A DNA stretch of 64,000 nucleotides from Oscillospiraceae bacterium (GCA_015068235.1 SVKY01000002.1:1-64000); one strand, 5' to 3'; shown: positions 25,762 to 34,217, counted from the stretch's first letter. Made by a program: numbers and translations. The notes: generated by a model from the sequence alone, not told the origin.

Positions 25762-25838
25762 TGGTGGACGATATAGGACTCGAACCTATGACCTTCCGCA
25801 CGTCAAGCGGATGCTCTAGCCAGCTGAGCTAATCGTCC
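25762..25838 (-). tRNA. tRNA-Val (anticodon GAC)
   Basis: A 77-base cloverleaf on the minus strand: acceptor GGACGAT pairs with ATCGTCC, D arm GCTC...GAGC, anticodon stem TCCGC/GCGGA enclosing loop TTGACGT (anticodon GAC, read 34-36), and a T arm with TTCGAGTC. The 3' ACCA is encoded. Its 3' end points toward the accessory region, the usual orientation for integrase targets, although no attachment repeat can be shown inside this window. Confidence 0.95.
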
Positions 25839-26102
25839 GTAGCAGGGCTTATTATAGCGGACAAGTTTCGATTTGTCAAGAACTTTTTTTCATTTTCTGA
25901 ATTTTTTTCGAAATGCTTCTATCGGGAACCACAGGTTTGACTTTTTATCGCAGAAATGTTATAATCCAATTGTAGCTGAATGCCGCAAAGCGTTTTCTGC
26001 GATTGGGCGATTGGCGGTATTTCTGCTGCATAATTTTGCCTTGCAGCATTTGCGGCTGAATGGCTGTGGGCAGCAATTTGTGAAAAGAAAGGAAAGACGA
26101 AA

Positions 26103-26822
26103 ATGAAAACAACCAAAATTTTACTCTGCATGCTTCTTTCTCTGTGCCTGATTCTGATCATGTGCGCATGTGCAGGCAGCGAAAAGTCTCCCGCTGCGCA
26201 GAAGGATGACACTCCGTCCACGACCGAAAGAGAGCTTACCCTGGCTGAAAAGCTTGTCGGTGAATGGGCATTGGAGCTGGATGTGACCGACATGATCGTT
26301 GATCAGCTCGAAGAAAGCCTCGAAATGGATCTGAGCGACAAGACTTCGGAGCTGGAGCTGATTTTTGATGTCCGATTTGATTTTGAAGAAAACGGCAACT
26401 GCGAGCTCTATTTTGACGAAGCCTCCATGGAATATTCGATGGGCAACTTCTTTGATGATCTGTGCCCCATTCTGGCTGACGTGACCTATGAAATGTTGGA
26501 AGCCGAGGGTATGAGCAAGGACGAGACAGATGAAATGTTCGAAGTTCAGTTTGGCAGCGGCGTTGAGGAGTATTTCAGAACCTCGATCGAAGAAGGTCTG
26601 TCGATTGCGGATCTCTTCGGAGAACTGCCCAGCATCAGCAGCACCTACAAGCTCGAGGGAGATCAGCTCACGATCGCTGTTGACGGCGTGTATGGCAACG
26701 ATGCGGCAACCATCAGCATTGACGGTGACGTTATGACCGTTGACGGCATTTTGGATGCCGAGCTTCAGGAAACCTTGGATTCCATGGGTCTTTCTCTGCC
26801 GTGGATCATGACCAGAAGATAA
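26103..26822 (+). CDS. Secreted lipoprotein of unknown function
   Basis: A 239-residue protein with a lipoprotein signal (KILLCMLLSLCLILIMCAC; the lipidated cysteine is probably the second C of MCAC), a Ser/Thr/Pro-rich linker, and an acidic beta-rich domain. KLVGEWALELDVTDMI near residue 50 and STYKLEGDQLTIAVDG near 190 resemble the 'G-x-W' start and closing strands of small lipocalin-like extracytoplasmic domains. A ribosome site AAAGGA precedes the ATG. It is monocistronic with its own terminator, and it is the first core-type gene right of tRNA-Val. Confidence 0.6.
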   Translation: MKTTKILLCMLLSLCLILIMCACAGSEKSPAAQKDDTPSTTERELTLAEKLVGEWALELDVTDMIVDQLEESLEMDLSDKTSELELIFDVRFDFEENGNCELYFDEASMEYSMGNFFDDLCPILADVTYEMLEAEGMSKDETDEMFEVQFGSGVEEYFRTSIEEGLSIADLFGELPSISSTYKLEGDQLTIAVDGVYGNDAATISIDGDVMTVDGILDAELQETLDSMGLSLPWIMTRR

Positions 26823-26828
26823 ACCTGC

Positions 26829-26855
26829 AAACTGCCGGCTTCATGTCGGCAGTTT
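26829..26855 (+). terminator. Terminator of the lipoprotein gene
   Basis: AAACTGCCG (26829-26837) pairs with CGGCAGTTT (26847-26855) and is followed by TTC, seven bases after the stop codon. Confidence 0.78.
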
Positions 26856-26901
26856 TTCTTTGAAAGTGAAAAGGTGCCTCTATGGCGCTGCGACGGTGGA
26901 G

Positions 26902-26930
26902 TTGCAAAGTGAGAAAATGTATGCTATGAT
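26902..26930 (+). promoter_or_regulatory. Promoter of the macro-domain gene
   Basis: TTGCAA (26902-26907), a 17-base spacer and TATGAT (26925-26930) lie 31 bases before the GTG start at 26961. Confidence 0.6.
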
Positions 26931-26960
26931 AACTTTATATTCAAAGAAAGGGTGAGAGCT

Positions 26961-27971
26961 GTGCCGCTGAGAATCATCAGACAAGATATCACGAAAATGG
27001 ATTGCGATGCGATCGTGAATCCCTCGAACAAAGATCTCCAGCCCGGTGGCGGTACGGATTTGGCAATCCATGCGGCAGCGGGTCCGGCGCTGTATGAGTA
27101 TTGCAAAACGCTTGGCGGCTGCCCGGTTGGTGCGGCGAAGCTCACGCCGGCGTTTGACCTTCCCTGTAAGTATGTCATCCATACCGCAGGTCCGAATTGG
27201 TTTTTGGGAAATCGGGCAAAATCTTTGCTCATTTCCTGCTACAAAGAATGCTTGAAGCTTGCATTGGAAAATCATTGTGAAAGTGTGGCATTTCCGCTGA
27301 TCTCGTCCGGGACCTACGACTATCCGAAGGATCAGGTTTTGAACATTGCCATCCGCACGATCAATGAATTTTTGTTCGAGCATGAGATGATGGTCTATCT
27401 TGTGGTCTACGACAAGAAGGCTTACGAGCTCAGCAAAAAGCTTTTTACCGACATCTCGACCTATATCGATGATCATTATGTTTTGGCACATTCCGATCGA
27501 TCTGATGAAAGTCGCGTCTTGAGACAATGCCTGCCGATGCAGGCGCTAAGCTCCGATTGCCGGCAAAGCACGAAGCAAAGCGCCTATCGTGCGCAACGGA
27601 TTCCCATCGATGCGTATATCAAGCTGGATAAAAGCTTTGCCTATAAGCTCTTCGACCTGATTCAAGCCAAAGGCATTTCTACGGTCGAGTGCTACAAAAA
27701 GGCGAACGTCAGCAAGCAGACATGGCACAAGATCGAAACGGACAAGAATTACAAGCCCAACAAGAAAACGGCGATCTCCTTTGCGATGGCACTGGAGCTG
27801 ACGCTTGAGGAAACACAGATGCTTTTAAGCTCGGTCGGCTTTGTTTTGTCCAACAGCTCCCTGTTTGATGTCATTATTATGTACTGTATTGAAAATCGAA
27901 TCTATGATGTTCTTGAAATCGATGCGATCTTGTTCCAGTACGATCAGGAGACTTTGTATTCCAAGGCGTAG
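26961..27971 (+). CDS. Macro-domain protein fused to an XRE-like domain
   Basis: A 336-residue fusion. Residues 1-165 are a macro domain (DCDAIVNPSNKDL, PGGGTDLAIHAAAG, YVIHTAGPNW, SVAFPLISSGTYDYPKDQ), a fold that binds ADP-ribose and often removes it from proteins, nucleic acids or O-acetyl-ADP-ribose. Residues 210-336 contain a helix-turn-helix (ISTVECYKKANVSKQTWHKIETDKNYKPNKKTAISFAMALELTLEE). The GTG at 26961 is preferred by ribosome-site spacing over the GTG at 26952. The pairing suggests a regulator that senses ADP-ribose or a toxin-related hydrolase; this is not established. Confidence 0.78.
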   Translation: MPLRIIRQDITKMDCDAIVNPSNKDLQPGGGTDLAIHAAAGPALYEYCKTLGGCPVGAAKLTPAFDLPCKYVIHTAGPNWFLGNRAKSLLISCYKECLKLALENHCESVAFPLISSGTYDYPKDQVLNIAIRTINEFLFEHEMMVYLVVYDKKAYELSKKLFTDISTYIDDHYVLAHSDRSDESRVLRQCLPMQALSSDCRQSTKQSAYRAQRIPIDAYIKLDKSFAYKLFDLIQAKGISTVECYKKANVSKQTWHKIETDKNYKPNKKTAISFAMALELTLEETQMLLSSVGFVLSNSSLFDVIIMYCIENRIYDVLEIDAILFQYDQETLYSKA

Positions 27972-28069
27972 GGTCAATCGGCAATTGACCCGAAGAAGAA
28001 AAATATTTGCTATGATGTGGCTGTAAGGAAACCCTTGCAGCTACATTTTTTGTTTAAGGAGTTTTGATC

Positions 28070-28726
28070 ATGGAAAGAAAGAATAACATTACGGAATTGG
28101 TTTTCATTTTGGACAGAAGCGGCTCTATGGCAGGCTTGGAAGCTGACACTATCGGCGGTTTCAATGCGATGATCGAAAAGCAGCGCAAGCAAGATGGCGA
28201 ATGCTATGTATCGACGATCCTTTTTGACAACGAAAGCGAGGTGCTGCATGACAGAGTGAGGCTCTCTGAGATCAAGCCGATGACCGACAGAGACTACACC
28301 GTCAGAGGCTGCACTGCGCTGATCGATGCCATCGGCGGTGCGATCCATCATATCGGCAATGTTCACAAGTACGCCCGTGCGGAGGATGTTCCGGCGCATA
28401 CGATGTTTGTTATCACCACGGACGGGATGGAGAATGCCAGTCACCGTTATACGTCCGAGCGTGTGAAGCAGATGATCGAACACGAAAAGGAAAAATACGG
28501 CTGGGAATTTCTGTTCATCGGCGCGAATATCGATGCGGTCGAAACGGCGGCAAGATATGGCATCGGAAGAGATCGAGCGGTGAATTACAAAGCCGACAGA
28601 CAGGGAACGCAGGTGTTGTATGATTCGGTAGCACAGGCGGTTTGCCAAGTGCGAAGAAATGCACCGCTGAGCGATACTTGGAGCGCAAAAATCGATGAGG
28701 ATTACAAGAAAAGAACCAAAGAATAA
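28070..28726 (+). CDS. von Willebrand factor A-domain protein
   Basis: A 218-residue single-domain vWA protein. LVFILDRSGSMAG carries the MIDAS DxSxS motif near residue 13, RGCTALIDAI supplies the MIDAS threonine near 80, and VITTDGMENAS the aspartate near 110. No signal peptide, so it is cytoplasmic. Stand-alone bacterial vWA proteins act as protein-binding or metal-dependent scaffolds. The start at 28070 has AAGGAG eight bases upstream. It is followed by a shared bidirectional terminator; the macro-domain gene precedes it by 98 bases. Confidence 0.78.
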   Translation: MERKNNITELVFILDRSGSMAGLEADTIGGFNAMIEKQRKQDGECYVSTILFDNESEVLHDRVRLSEIKPMTDRDYTVRGCTALIDAIGGAIHHIGNVHKYARAEDVPAHTMFVITTDGMENASHRYTSERVKQMIEHEKEKYGWEFLFIGANIDAVETAARYGIGRDRAVNYKADRQGTQVLYDSVAQAVCQVRRNAPLSDTWSAKIDEDYKKRTKE

Positions 28727-28770
28727 AGCATAACAAAACGGAGGGAAAACCTCCGTTTTGTTATGCTTTA
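28724..28770. terminator. Perfect 21-bp bidirectional terminator between convergent genes
   Basis: The arms at 28724-28744 and 28750-28770 are fully complementary with a five-base loop. The A-rich outer part of the left arm and the T-rich part of the right arm provide U-tracts for both directions. The stop codons of both convergent genes (28724-28726 plus, 28761-28763 minus) lie inside the stem. Confidence 0.85.
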
Positions 28771-29186
28771 TTTTTTAGCTTTTGGTTGATGCGCTTGGCT
28801 TTCTTTCGGATCGAAAGATAGATGAACAGCCAAATGATCGCATAGCCTATCATATAAATGATCGTGAATATTGCGATCGTATCCCACTGACGGGGGAGCC
28901 AATCGTTGAGCAGATAGATGCCCAGATAATCGGCATACAGCACGCCGGCATGAAGGAAGATCGCCCAAATCAGCGGCAAGTTTTCGATGATATAGACAAC
29001 GCTGACACCTGCTGCGATAAATGCCATCAGGGCAGAGCTGATAATACCCACAGAAACCTCTTTCGGGGTTAAGCTAACAATAACGCCTTCAGAGCCTAAA
29101 ATTGCATAGATGATGGCAACCACGATAGGTCCGCATGCGGATGCGATAAGTCCTCTTTTGAAAAATTCTTTCCAAATTTTTTTCAT
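28761..29186 (-). CDS. DUF3021-type membrane protein
   Basis: A 141-residue protein with four predicted membrane helices (around residues 12-30, 45-68, 72-92 and 102-125) and a lysine-rich cytoplasmic tail. Size, helix pattern and its place directly after a LytTR regulator match DUF3021. In this family the membrane protein usually restrains or signals to the partner LytTR transcription factor. Its start overlaps the stop of the LytTR gene by four bases (ATGA). Confidence 0.8.
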   Translation of the reverse strand: MKKIWKEFFKRGLIASACGPIVVAIIYAILGSEGVIVSLTPKEVSVGIISSALMAFIAAGVSVVYIIENLPLIWAIFLHAGVLYADYLGIYLLNDWLPRQWDTIAIFTIIYMIGYAIIWLFIYLSIRKKAKRINQKLKNKA

Positions 29187-29626
29187 TTTTTGTCAAACCT
29201 CCTTTTGATTGCTGCGAAGCAGCGCCGTGAAACATAATCCTGATAGCCGCATTTGAAGATCGCATCGACTGCGCCATTGAATGATGCGGAAAAGCGCTCC
29301 AAACTGTTTTCGTTCGCAAAGGTCGATTTATTGATCCTGAAAAAGTAGGTGGGAAGAATCTCCTCAAGCTCATAAAGCCTCTGCTTTAAGCGATATCTCT
29401 CGGCGTGATTGTCAATAGCGTAGATCTTGCCGTCTAAAACGGTGATACATTCGATCTGGGAAAATTTCAGCAGCTTTATCTCGTCCTCCGCAAAGCCGTA
29501 TATACGATCGGTGCCTGCGTAATTCAAAACAAGCGCTTCGATCTGCTCGGTCAAAGAAGATCTTTCATGCACCCTCGCAATGATTTCTTCCTCTTCGGTT
29601 TTATCGATGATCAGACGAAATTTCAT
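29183..29626 (-). CDS. LytTR-domain transcription regulator
   Basis: A 147-residue stand-alone LytTR protein. Residues 45-145 form the DNA-binding domain (IKLLKFSQIECITVLDGKIYAID, YRLKQRLYELEEILPTYFFRINKSTFAN, and a C-terminal basic helix). It has no receiver domain, so the signal probably comes through the coupled DUF3021 membrane protein. The pair likely regulates its own operon or a transporter. GGAGGTGAG lies just upstream of the ATG. Confidence 0.82.
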   Translation of the reverse strand: MKFRLIIDKTEEEEIIARVHERSSLTEQIEALVLNYAGTDRIYGFAEDEIKLLKFSQIECITVLDGKIYAIDNHAERYRLKQRLYELEEILPTYFFRINKSTFANENSLERFSASFNGAVDAIFKCGYQDYVSRRCFAAIKRRFDKK

Positions 29627-29720
29627 TGCCTCACCTCCATTTTGTATTGTATCACAAAAAATTCAACTTGTGTAAAAAAATCGTTCAACGGTCATTTTTG
29701 CGCACTAAGCGGTGTTCGGG

Positions 29721-29749
29721 TTGAGTTTTTTTCAAAGCTATGGTATGAT
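29721..29749 (+). promoter_or_regulatory. Promoter of the rRNA methyltransferase gene
   Basis: TTGAGT (29721-29726), a 17-base spacer and TATGAT (29744-29749) lie 27 bases before the ATG at 29777. Confidence 0.6.
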
Positions 29750-29776
29750 AAAAGAAAACACTGTATGGAGGGGAAT

Positions 29777-31117
29777 ATGCTTCCGAACGGATTTTTAGAG
29801 CGAATGAAGCGCCTGCTGGGGGAGGATTATGAGGATTTTTTGGCATCATATGAACGCCCGAGGAATACGGGGCTGCGAATGAATCCGCTCAAGGGTGAAG
29901 CGCCGAAGCTTTCTTTTTGCGAAGAGCGTGTAGCTTGGGCAGAAAATGGGTACTATTTACAAGTAGAGGCTCGACCGGGGCTGAATCCGCTGCATGATGC
30001 GGGGGTATACTATTTGCAGGAACCGAGTGCTATGGCACCAGCGACCCTGCTCGACGCACAGCCAGGGGAGATCGTTTTGGACCTGTGCGCTGCCCCCGGA
30101 GGGAAAACCACTCAAATCGCTGCGGCAATGTGTTCCGAAGGCTTGCTGATCTGCAACGAGATCCATCCGAAAAGGGCAAAAATTCTTTCGTCAAATATCG
30201 AGCGTATGGGCATTTCCAATGCACTGGTGCTCAATGAGCATCCTGCGAAGTTAGCTGAGCGGTTTCCTTCGTATTTTGACCGAATTTTGGTCGATGCGCC
30301 CTGTTCGGGCGAGGGAATGTTCCGAAAAGAGGATGCAGCGGTGAATGACTGGTCGGAGGAGACGGTAAAAATGTGCGCCGCACGACAGACGGAGATCTTA
30401 AACTCCGCCGCTCAAATGCTTGCGCCCAACGGCAGGCTGGTTTATTCCACCTGCACCTTTGCGCCGGAGGAAAATGAGGGTGTGATCGCACAATTTTTGG
30501 AACATCATCCGGATTTTATCGTCGAAAGAGTAGAAGCACCGTGGTTTTCCTGCGGAAGACCCGATTGGATCGAAGCATCTGCGCAAGGAATCGAGCATAC
30601 ATTCCGCCTGCTTCCGCATAAGCTTCGTGGCGAAGGACATTTTGCCGCCGTGCTTCGGCGTTCGCAGACAGGGCAGAGGCACGAGCCTGCGTTGCAGGAA
30701 ACGGTGGCGCTTCCGCCTGCGATCCGGGAATTTATGCAGCTGAATCAGATTTTTATGCCACAGCAGGCAGTTGCCTTCGGCGATACCTGTTACCTTGCGC
30801 CGAAGGGACTTCCGAAATTGAACGGCATGAAGGTCCTGCGTGTGGGCTTGGAGCTTGGCGAGGTGCGAAAGGGCAGATTTGTGCCTTCGCATGCGTTGGC
30901 GTTGTGGCTCAAAGAATTTCCTAACATGGCGAATTTTGCATCTGACAGTTATGAGATTTCAGCTTATTTGCAAGGACAGACTTTGAATGCAGATTTCCGT
31001 GGTTGGACCTTAGTTTGTGTGGACGGTTATAGTCTCGGCTGGGCAAAGGGCGCTGACGGCGTGCTCAAAAACCACTACCCCAAGGGACTTCGCAGATCAA
31101 ACGCAAAAAATAATTAA
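29777..31117 (+). CDS. RsmF/RsmB-type rRNA (cytosine-5) methyltransferase
   Basis: A 446-residue NOL1/NOP2/Sun-family enzyme that methylates cytosine C5 in rRNA using S-adenosylmethionine. LDLCAAPGGKTTQIAA is the SAM-binding motif I (near residue 100), VDAPCSGEGMFRK (near 175) and LVYSTCTFAPEENE (near 225) carry the two catalytic-site cysteines. The C-terminal 130 residues match the RsmF-type PUA-like/FAU extension, which favours RsmF over RsmB. ATG 29777 follows GGAGGGG; the upstream open frame runs antisense into the LytTR gene and lies before the promoter. Confidence 0.85.
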   Translation: MLPNGFLERMKRLLGEDYEDFLASYERPRNTGLRMNPLKGEAPKLSFCEERVAWAENGYYLQVEARPGLNPLHDAGVYYLQEPSAMAPATLLDAQPGEIVLDLCAAPGGKTTQIAAAMCSEGLLICNEIHPKRAKILSSNIERMGISNALVLNEHPAKLAERFPSYFDRILVDAPCSGEGMFRKEDAAVNDWSEETVKMCAARQTEILNSAAQMLAPNGRLVYSTCTFAPEENEGVIAQFLEHHPDFIVERVEAPWFSCGRPDWIEASAQGIEHTFRLLPHKLRGEGHFAAVLRRSQTGQRHEPALQETVALPPAIREFMQLNQIFMPQQAVAFGDTCYLAPKGLPKLNGMKVLRVGLELGEVRKGRFVPSHALALWLKEFPNMANFASDSYEISAYLQGQTLNADFRGWTLVCVDGYSLGWAKGADGVLKNHYPKGLRRSNAKNN

Positions 31118-31125
31118 ATCACTTC

Positions 31126-31228
31126 CAAATCCCGATTTATCGCTGAATTTCAAATTTCGAACTGTAGGGGAGGGTCATGACTCTCCCCTACAGTGGTTGA
31201 TACGTTCTGCCCGACAAATCGGAATTTG
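31126..31228. repeat. Interspersed palindromic repeat, copy 1 (GTAGGGGAGGG interior)
   Basis: Left end CAAATCCCGATTTATCG and right end CGACAAATCGGAATTTG are inverted copies. The interior holds a nearly perfect 32-base palindrome at 31162-31193 with arms starting CTGTAGGGGAG. It follows the methyltransferase gene by nine bases and may double as its terminator. Confidence 0.8.
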
Positions 31229-31304
31229 GTGATCAGTTGCGCTACGGGGGGCAATATGAATTGAAATTTTTGTGGTATTTCTGTTGCTGATTTGTAGTTT
31301 TCTC

Positions 31305-31333
31305 TTTACAATTCGCAGATTATGTGCTATACT
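31305..31333 (+). promoter_or_regulatory. murA promoter
   Basis: TTTACA (31305-31310), a 17-base spacer and TATACT (31328-31333) lie 63 bases upstream of the murA start. Confidence 0.65.
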
Positions 31334-31396
31334 TATGATGCCTTGTTATGGTCAACCGATACATAAGTTTACACTCTGATTTTGAGAGGTTTCTAT

Positions 31397-32689
31397 ATGA
31401 AGCAATATGTCATTCACGGCGGCAAGCCGCTTTCCGGCACTGTCACCATCAGCGGCGCAAAAAATGCTGCAGTTGCGATTCTGCCTGCAACGCTGTTGGT
31501 TGAGGGTGTATGCCGCATCGAGAATGTTCCTGATATTTCAGATGTTCGCCTGCTGCTGGATATTCTGCGCAGCATGGGTGCGAGTAACCGCCGTTTAAGT
31601 CCGAACACCTTGGAGATCGACTGCACACACGCTCGTGACAGCGAGGCTTCCGATGCGTTGGTGCGCCGTATTCGTGCATCGTATTATTTCATTGGCGCCC
31701 AGCTGGGCAGATTTGGTCACGCCAGAGTTGCACTGCCCGGTGGCTGCAATTTCGGTCCTCGACCCATTGATCAGCATATCAAGGGCTTTGAGGCAATCGG
31801 GGCTACGGTCGATGTTTTGAACGGCTATGTCTGCGCCTCTGCTCCCGAAGATGGCTTGATCGGCTCGAGAGTGAATCTCGATATGGTTTCCGTCGGTGCG
31901 ACGATGAACATTATGATCGGAGCAACCTTGGCGATCGGCACGACGGTTATCGAAAATGCTGCCAAGGAGCCGCATATCGTTGACCTTGCCAACTTCCTCA
32001 ATGCGATGGGAGCGAAGATCTCCGGCGCAGGTACGGATATTATCAAGATTCGTGGCGTGCGTGCATTGCATGGCGGCTTCTATTCTATCATTCCCGATCA
32101 GATCGAAGCCGGAACCTATATGGCTGCTGTTGCTGCCGCAGGCGGCGATGTTTTGATCCAAAACGTGATCCCTAAGCACATGGACTGCATTAGCGCAAAG
32201 CTGCGTGAGATGGGTGCTCGTGTGATTGAATACGATGATGCAATTCGTGTGCAGCGGACAAACCGTTTGCGTAAGGCAAATGTCAAGACACTGCCTTATC
32301 CCGGCTTCCCGACGGATATGCAGCCGCAGATCGCCGTGTGTATGGCGCTTGCCAACGGCGTGAGCATCATCACCGAGAGCATTTATGATACCCGTTTCCG
32401 CTACTGTGCGGAGCTCAACCGCATGGGTGCTTCCATCAAGGTTGATACGAAAGTTGCGGTGATCAGCGGCGTTGAGCAGCTGCATGGTTGCACGCTTCAC
32501 GCTTGCGATCTGCGTGCAGGCGCTGCAATGGTGATTGCGGGACTTGCTGCCGACGGCACGACCGTCATTGAGCAGATCGAGTATATCGAGCGTGGCTATG
32601 AGGATATTATCGGCAAGCTGGTCGGACTTGGCGCTTCGATCAAGCGCGTTGATTCACCGGAAGGGTATTGTGCACCCACTGCCGGTTGA
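31397..32689 (+). CDS. murA: UDP-N-acetylglucosamine 1-carboxyvinyltransferase
   Basis: A 430-residue EPT-fold enzyme catalysing the first committed step of peptidoglycan synthesis: transfer of enolpyruvate from PEP to UDP-GlcNAc. SGAKNAAVAIL near residue 19 and LPGGCNFGPRPIDQHIKGFEAIGA near 113 are the family motifs. The catalytic cysteine is present (C117), as in fosfomycin-sensitive enzymes. Start 31397 has GAGAGG at correct spacing; the upstream TTG at 31382 is disfavoured. It has its own promoter and a terminator just downstream. Being close to spoIIID is common in clostridia. Confidence 0.95.
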   Translation: MKQYVIHGGKPLSGTVTISGAKNAAVAILPATLLVEGVCRIENVPDISDVRLLLDILRSMGASNRRLSPNTLEIDCTHARDSEASDALVRRIRASYYFIGAQLGRFGHARVALPGGCNFGPRPIDQHIKGFEAIGATVDVLNGYVCASAPEDGLIGSRVNLDMVSVGATMNIMIGATLAIGTTVIENAAKEPHIVDLANFLNAMGAKISGAGTDIIKIRGVRALHGGFYSIIPDQIEAGTYMAAVAAAGGDVLIQNVIPKHMDCISAKLREMGARVIEYDDAIRVQRTNRLRKANVKTLPYPGFPTDMQPQIAVCMALANGVSIITESIYDTRFRYCAELNRMGASIKVDTKVAVISGVEQLHGCTLHACDLRAGAAMVIAGLAADGTTVIEQIEYIERGYEDIIGKLVGLGASIKRVDSPEGYCAPTAG

Positions 32690-32700
32690 TTGGTAATTTT

Positions 32701-32730
32701 ATAGGCGCATTGCGTTTGCAATGCGCCTAT
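32701..32730 (+). terminator. Terminator after murA
   Basis: ATAGGCGCATTGC (32701-32713) pairs perfectly with GCAATGCGCCTAT (32718-32730), loop GTTT. The tail TTGTTGG is weak, so some readthrough into the next gene is likely. Confidence 0.65.
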
Positions 32731-32747
32731 TTGTTGGAGTGTGAGCT

Positions 32748-33383
32748 ATGGATGTATTTGTAACGATCCTTGAAATGATCGGAATCGTCTCCTTTGCAGC
32801 CTCCGGTGCGCTGACTGCAATGAAAAAGCATATGGATCTGTTCGGCGTGATCGTACTGGGACTTGTGCCCTCGATCGGCGGCGGTATCGTGCGTGATCTG
32901 ATCTTGGGCAACACGCCGCCGCTTGCCTTTAGTAACCCTGCTTATACGATCGTTGCAGTCACTACCTCGATCATCATTTTTATCCCTTGGGTGCGGCATC
33001 ATTTGATGCACAAAGAACGGCTCTTTGAGTACAGCTTGTTCTTCATGGACTCCCTCGGCTTGGGCGTTTTCACCGTTATGGGAATCTGGAATGCTTTGGA
33101 GTTTTTACCCGAAAGTGGAAGCTTCCTTTTGGTGTTTGTCGGCGTGATGACCGGTGTCGGCGGCGGTATGATCCGTGATGTGCTGGCAGGTGATATGCCG
33201 TACATATTGGTCAAGCATATTTATGCCTGTGCCTCCATCGTCGGTGCGGTATGTTGTGTGCTGCTGCGTAAGATCATTCCGTTGTATTTGGCGATGCTGA
33301 TCGGCTGCATTCTCGTTTTGACGGTGCGCCTGCTTGCGGCGCATTACCACTGGAATCTTCCCAAAGCTGACGATATCGAATAG
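32748..33383 (+). CDS. TRIC-like/UPF0126 membrane channel
   Basis: A 211-residue protein with six to seven membrane helices made of two repeats. Each repeat has a glycine motif: PSIGGGIVRDLILGNTPPLAF near residue 41 and TGVGGGMIRDVLAGDMPYIL near residue 128. This is the trimeric intracellular cation (TRIC) channel family, YadS/UPF0126 type, thought to conduct potassium or sodium ions. It sits 17 bases after the murA terminator and may be expressed by readthrough. Confidence 0.85.
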   Translation: MDVFVTILEMIGIVSFAASGALTAMKKHMDLFGVIVLGLVPSIGGGIVRDLILGNTPPLAFSNPAYTIVAVTTSIIIFIPWVRHHLMHKERLFEYSLFFMDSLGLGVFTVMGIWNALEFLPESGSFLLVFVGVMTGVGGGMIRDVLAGDMPYILVKHIYACASIVGAVCCVLLRKIIPLYLAMLIGCILVLTVRLLAAHYHWNLPKADDIE

Positions 33384-33447
33384 TTGTATATTTCCCTGAC
33401 CCCCTGCATAAGCTGTTTTGGACACACAGCAAAGGGGGTTACTTTTT

Positions 33448-33696
33448 ATGAGGGAAAATATCGAACAACGTGCCTGCGATCTTGCTGTGTACATTATAGA
33501 CAATCAATCAACGGTTCGTGCTGCTGCAAAAGAGTTCGGCGTAAGCAAATCTACGGTACATAAGGATTTATCCGAACGATTGCCGCATTATAACCGTGCG
33601 CTTTATCTGCAGGTCAAGGCGGTCTTGGAGCAGAACAAAGCCGAACGCCATATCCGAGGCGGCATGGCAACCCGAAAAAAATACCGCGGAGAATGA
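33448..33696 (+). CDS. spoIIID: SpoIIID sporulation regulator
   Basis: An 82-residue DNA-binding protein. NQSTVRAAAKEFGVSKSTVHKDLSERLP is the helix-turn-helix, followed by a basic tail ending HIRGGMATRKKYRGE; both are hallmarks of SpoIIID, which tunes mother-cell sigma-E and sigma-K genes during sporulation. AAAGGGGG precedes ATG 33448. Its presence argues that the host can form spores. A strong bidirectional terminator follows. Confidence 0.92.
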   Translation: MRENIEQRACDLAVYIIDNQSTVRAAAKEFGVSKSTVHKDLSERLPHYNRALYLQVKAVLEQNKAERHIRGGMATRKKYRGE

Positions 33697-33702
33697 AAAT
33701 TA

Positions 33703-33740
33703 GGCTGTAAAAACGCTGTCGATCGAGCGTTTTTACAGCC
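33703..33740. terminator. Bidirectional terminator after spoIIID
   Basis: GGCTGTAAAAACGCT (33703-33717) pairs perfectly with AGCGTTTTTACAGCC (33726-33740), followed on the plus strand by TTAAAATTATTTTTT. It lies between convergent genes and can serve both. Confidence 0.82.
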
Positions 33741-33746
33741 TTAAAA

Positions 33747-34061
33747 TTATTTTTTCCAAGCGTCTAATGCCTGTTGATCCAGCGGCTTGAGGGGAAAATA
33801 AAAATCGGTTCCATCCTTCCAAACCGCCTCACGGTAATTCTCGGGGCCATCCAATTCCGTAAAATCACGGAAAATGCAAGGCGGTACGAATGCGCGACCC
33901 AAGGATTCGGCAGACGGATAGGTCTGCTTCAGTCGAAAAACGTGCTCTCTCGAGCGCCATTTGCGCACAAGATCATAGAATACGCCGTCTTCGCTGACAA
34001 CACGGATAAAGCGGTAATCAGAACATAGATTCAGAGTATCGTAATGTATTTTTTCACTCAT
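33747..34061 (-). CDS. Small hypothetical protein
   Basis: A 104-residue soluble protein, MSEKIHYDTLNLCSDYRFIRVVSEDGVFYDLV... with no signal peptide, membrane segment or metal motif, and no family I recognise. The start at 34061 is chosen because GGAGGG lies seven bases upstream, while ATG 34088 has no ribosome site. It shares the bidirectional terminator with spoIIID and stands alone. Confidence 0.6.
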   Translation of the reverse strand: MSEKIHYDTLNLCSDYRFIRVVSEDGVFYDLVRKWRSREHVFRLKQTYPSAESLGRAFVPPCIFRDFTELDGPENYREAVWKDGTDFYFPLKPLDQQALDAWKK

Positions 34062-34217
34062 TGCAGAGCCCTCCGTTCTTTCTTTCATAAATTGTAATGT
34101 GAATTTTGGAAAAAGTCAATCTTTTGTCGAATGAAATTTGAAGGTTTTGCAATCTGATTCTTTCTGTGGTGAAATCGTGCGGATAGATCAATTATAATTT
34201 ACGGCATATTAACACGT

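Noticed and set aside
27971-27991. GGGTCAAT/ATTGACCC as a terminator of the macro-domain gene
   Set aside because: The sequence after the stem is GAAGAAGAA, with no U-tract on the plus strand; an operator is as likely.
31595-32500. A 301-codon minus-strand open frame
   Set aside because: It is antisense to murA and reflects that gene's codon bias.
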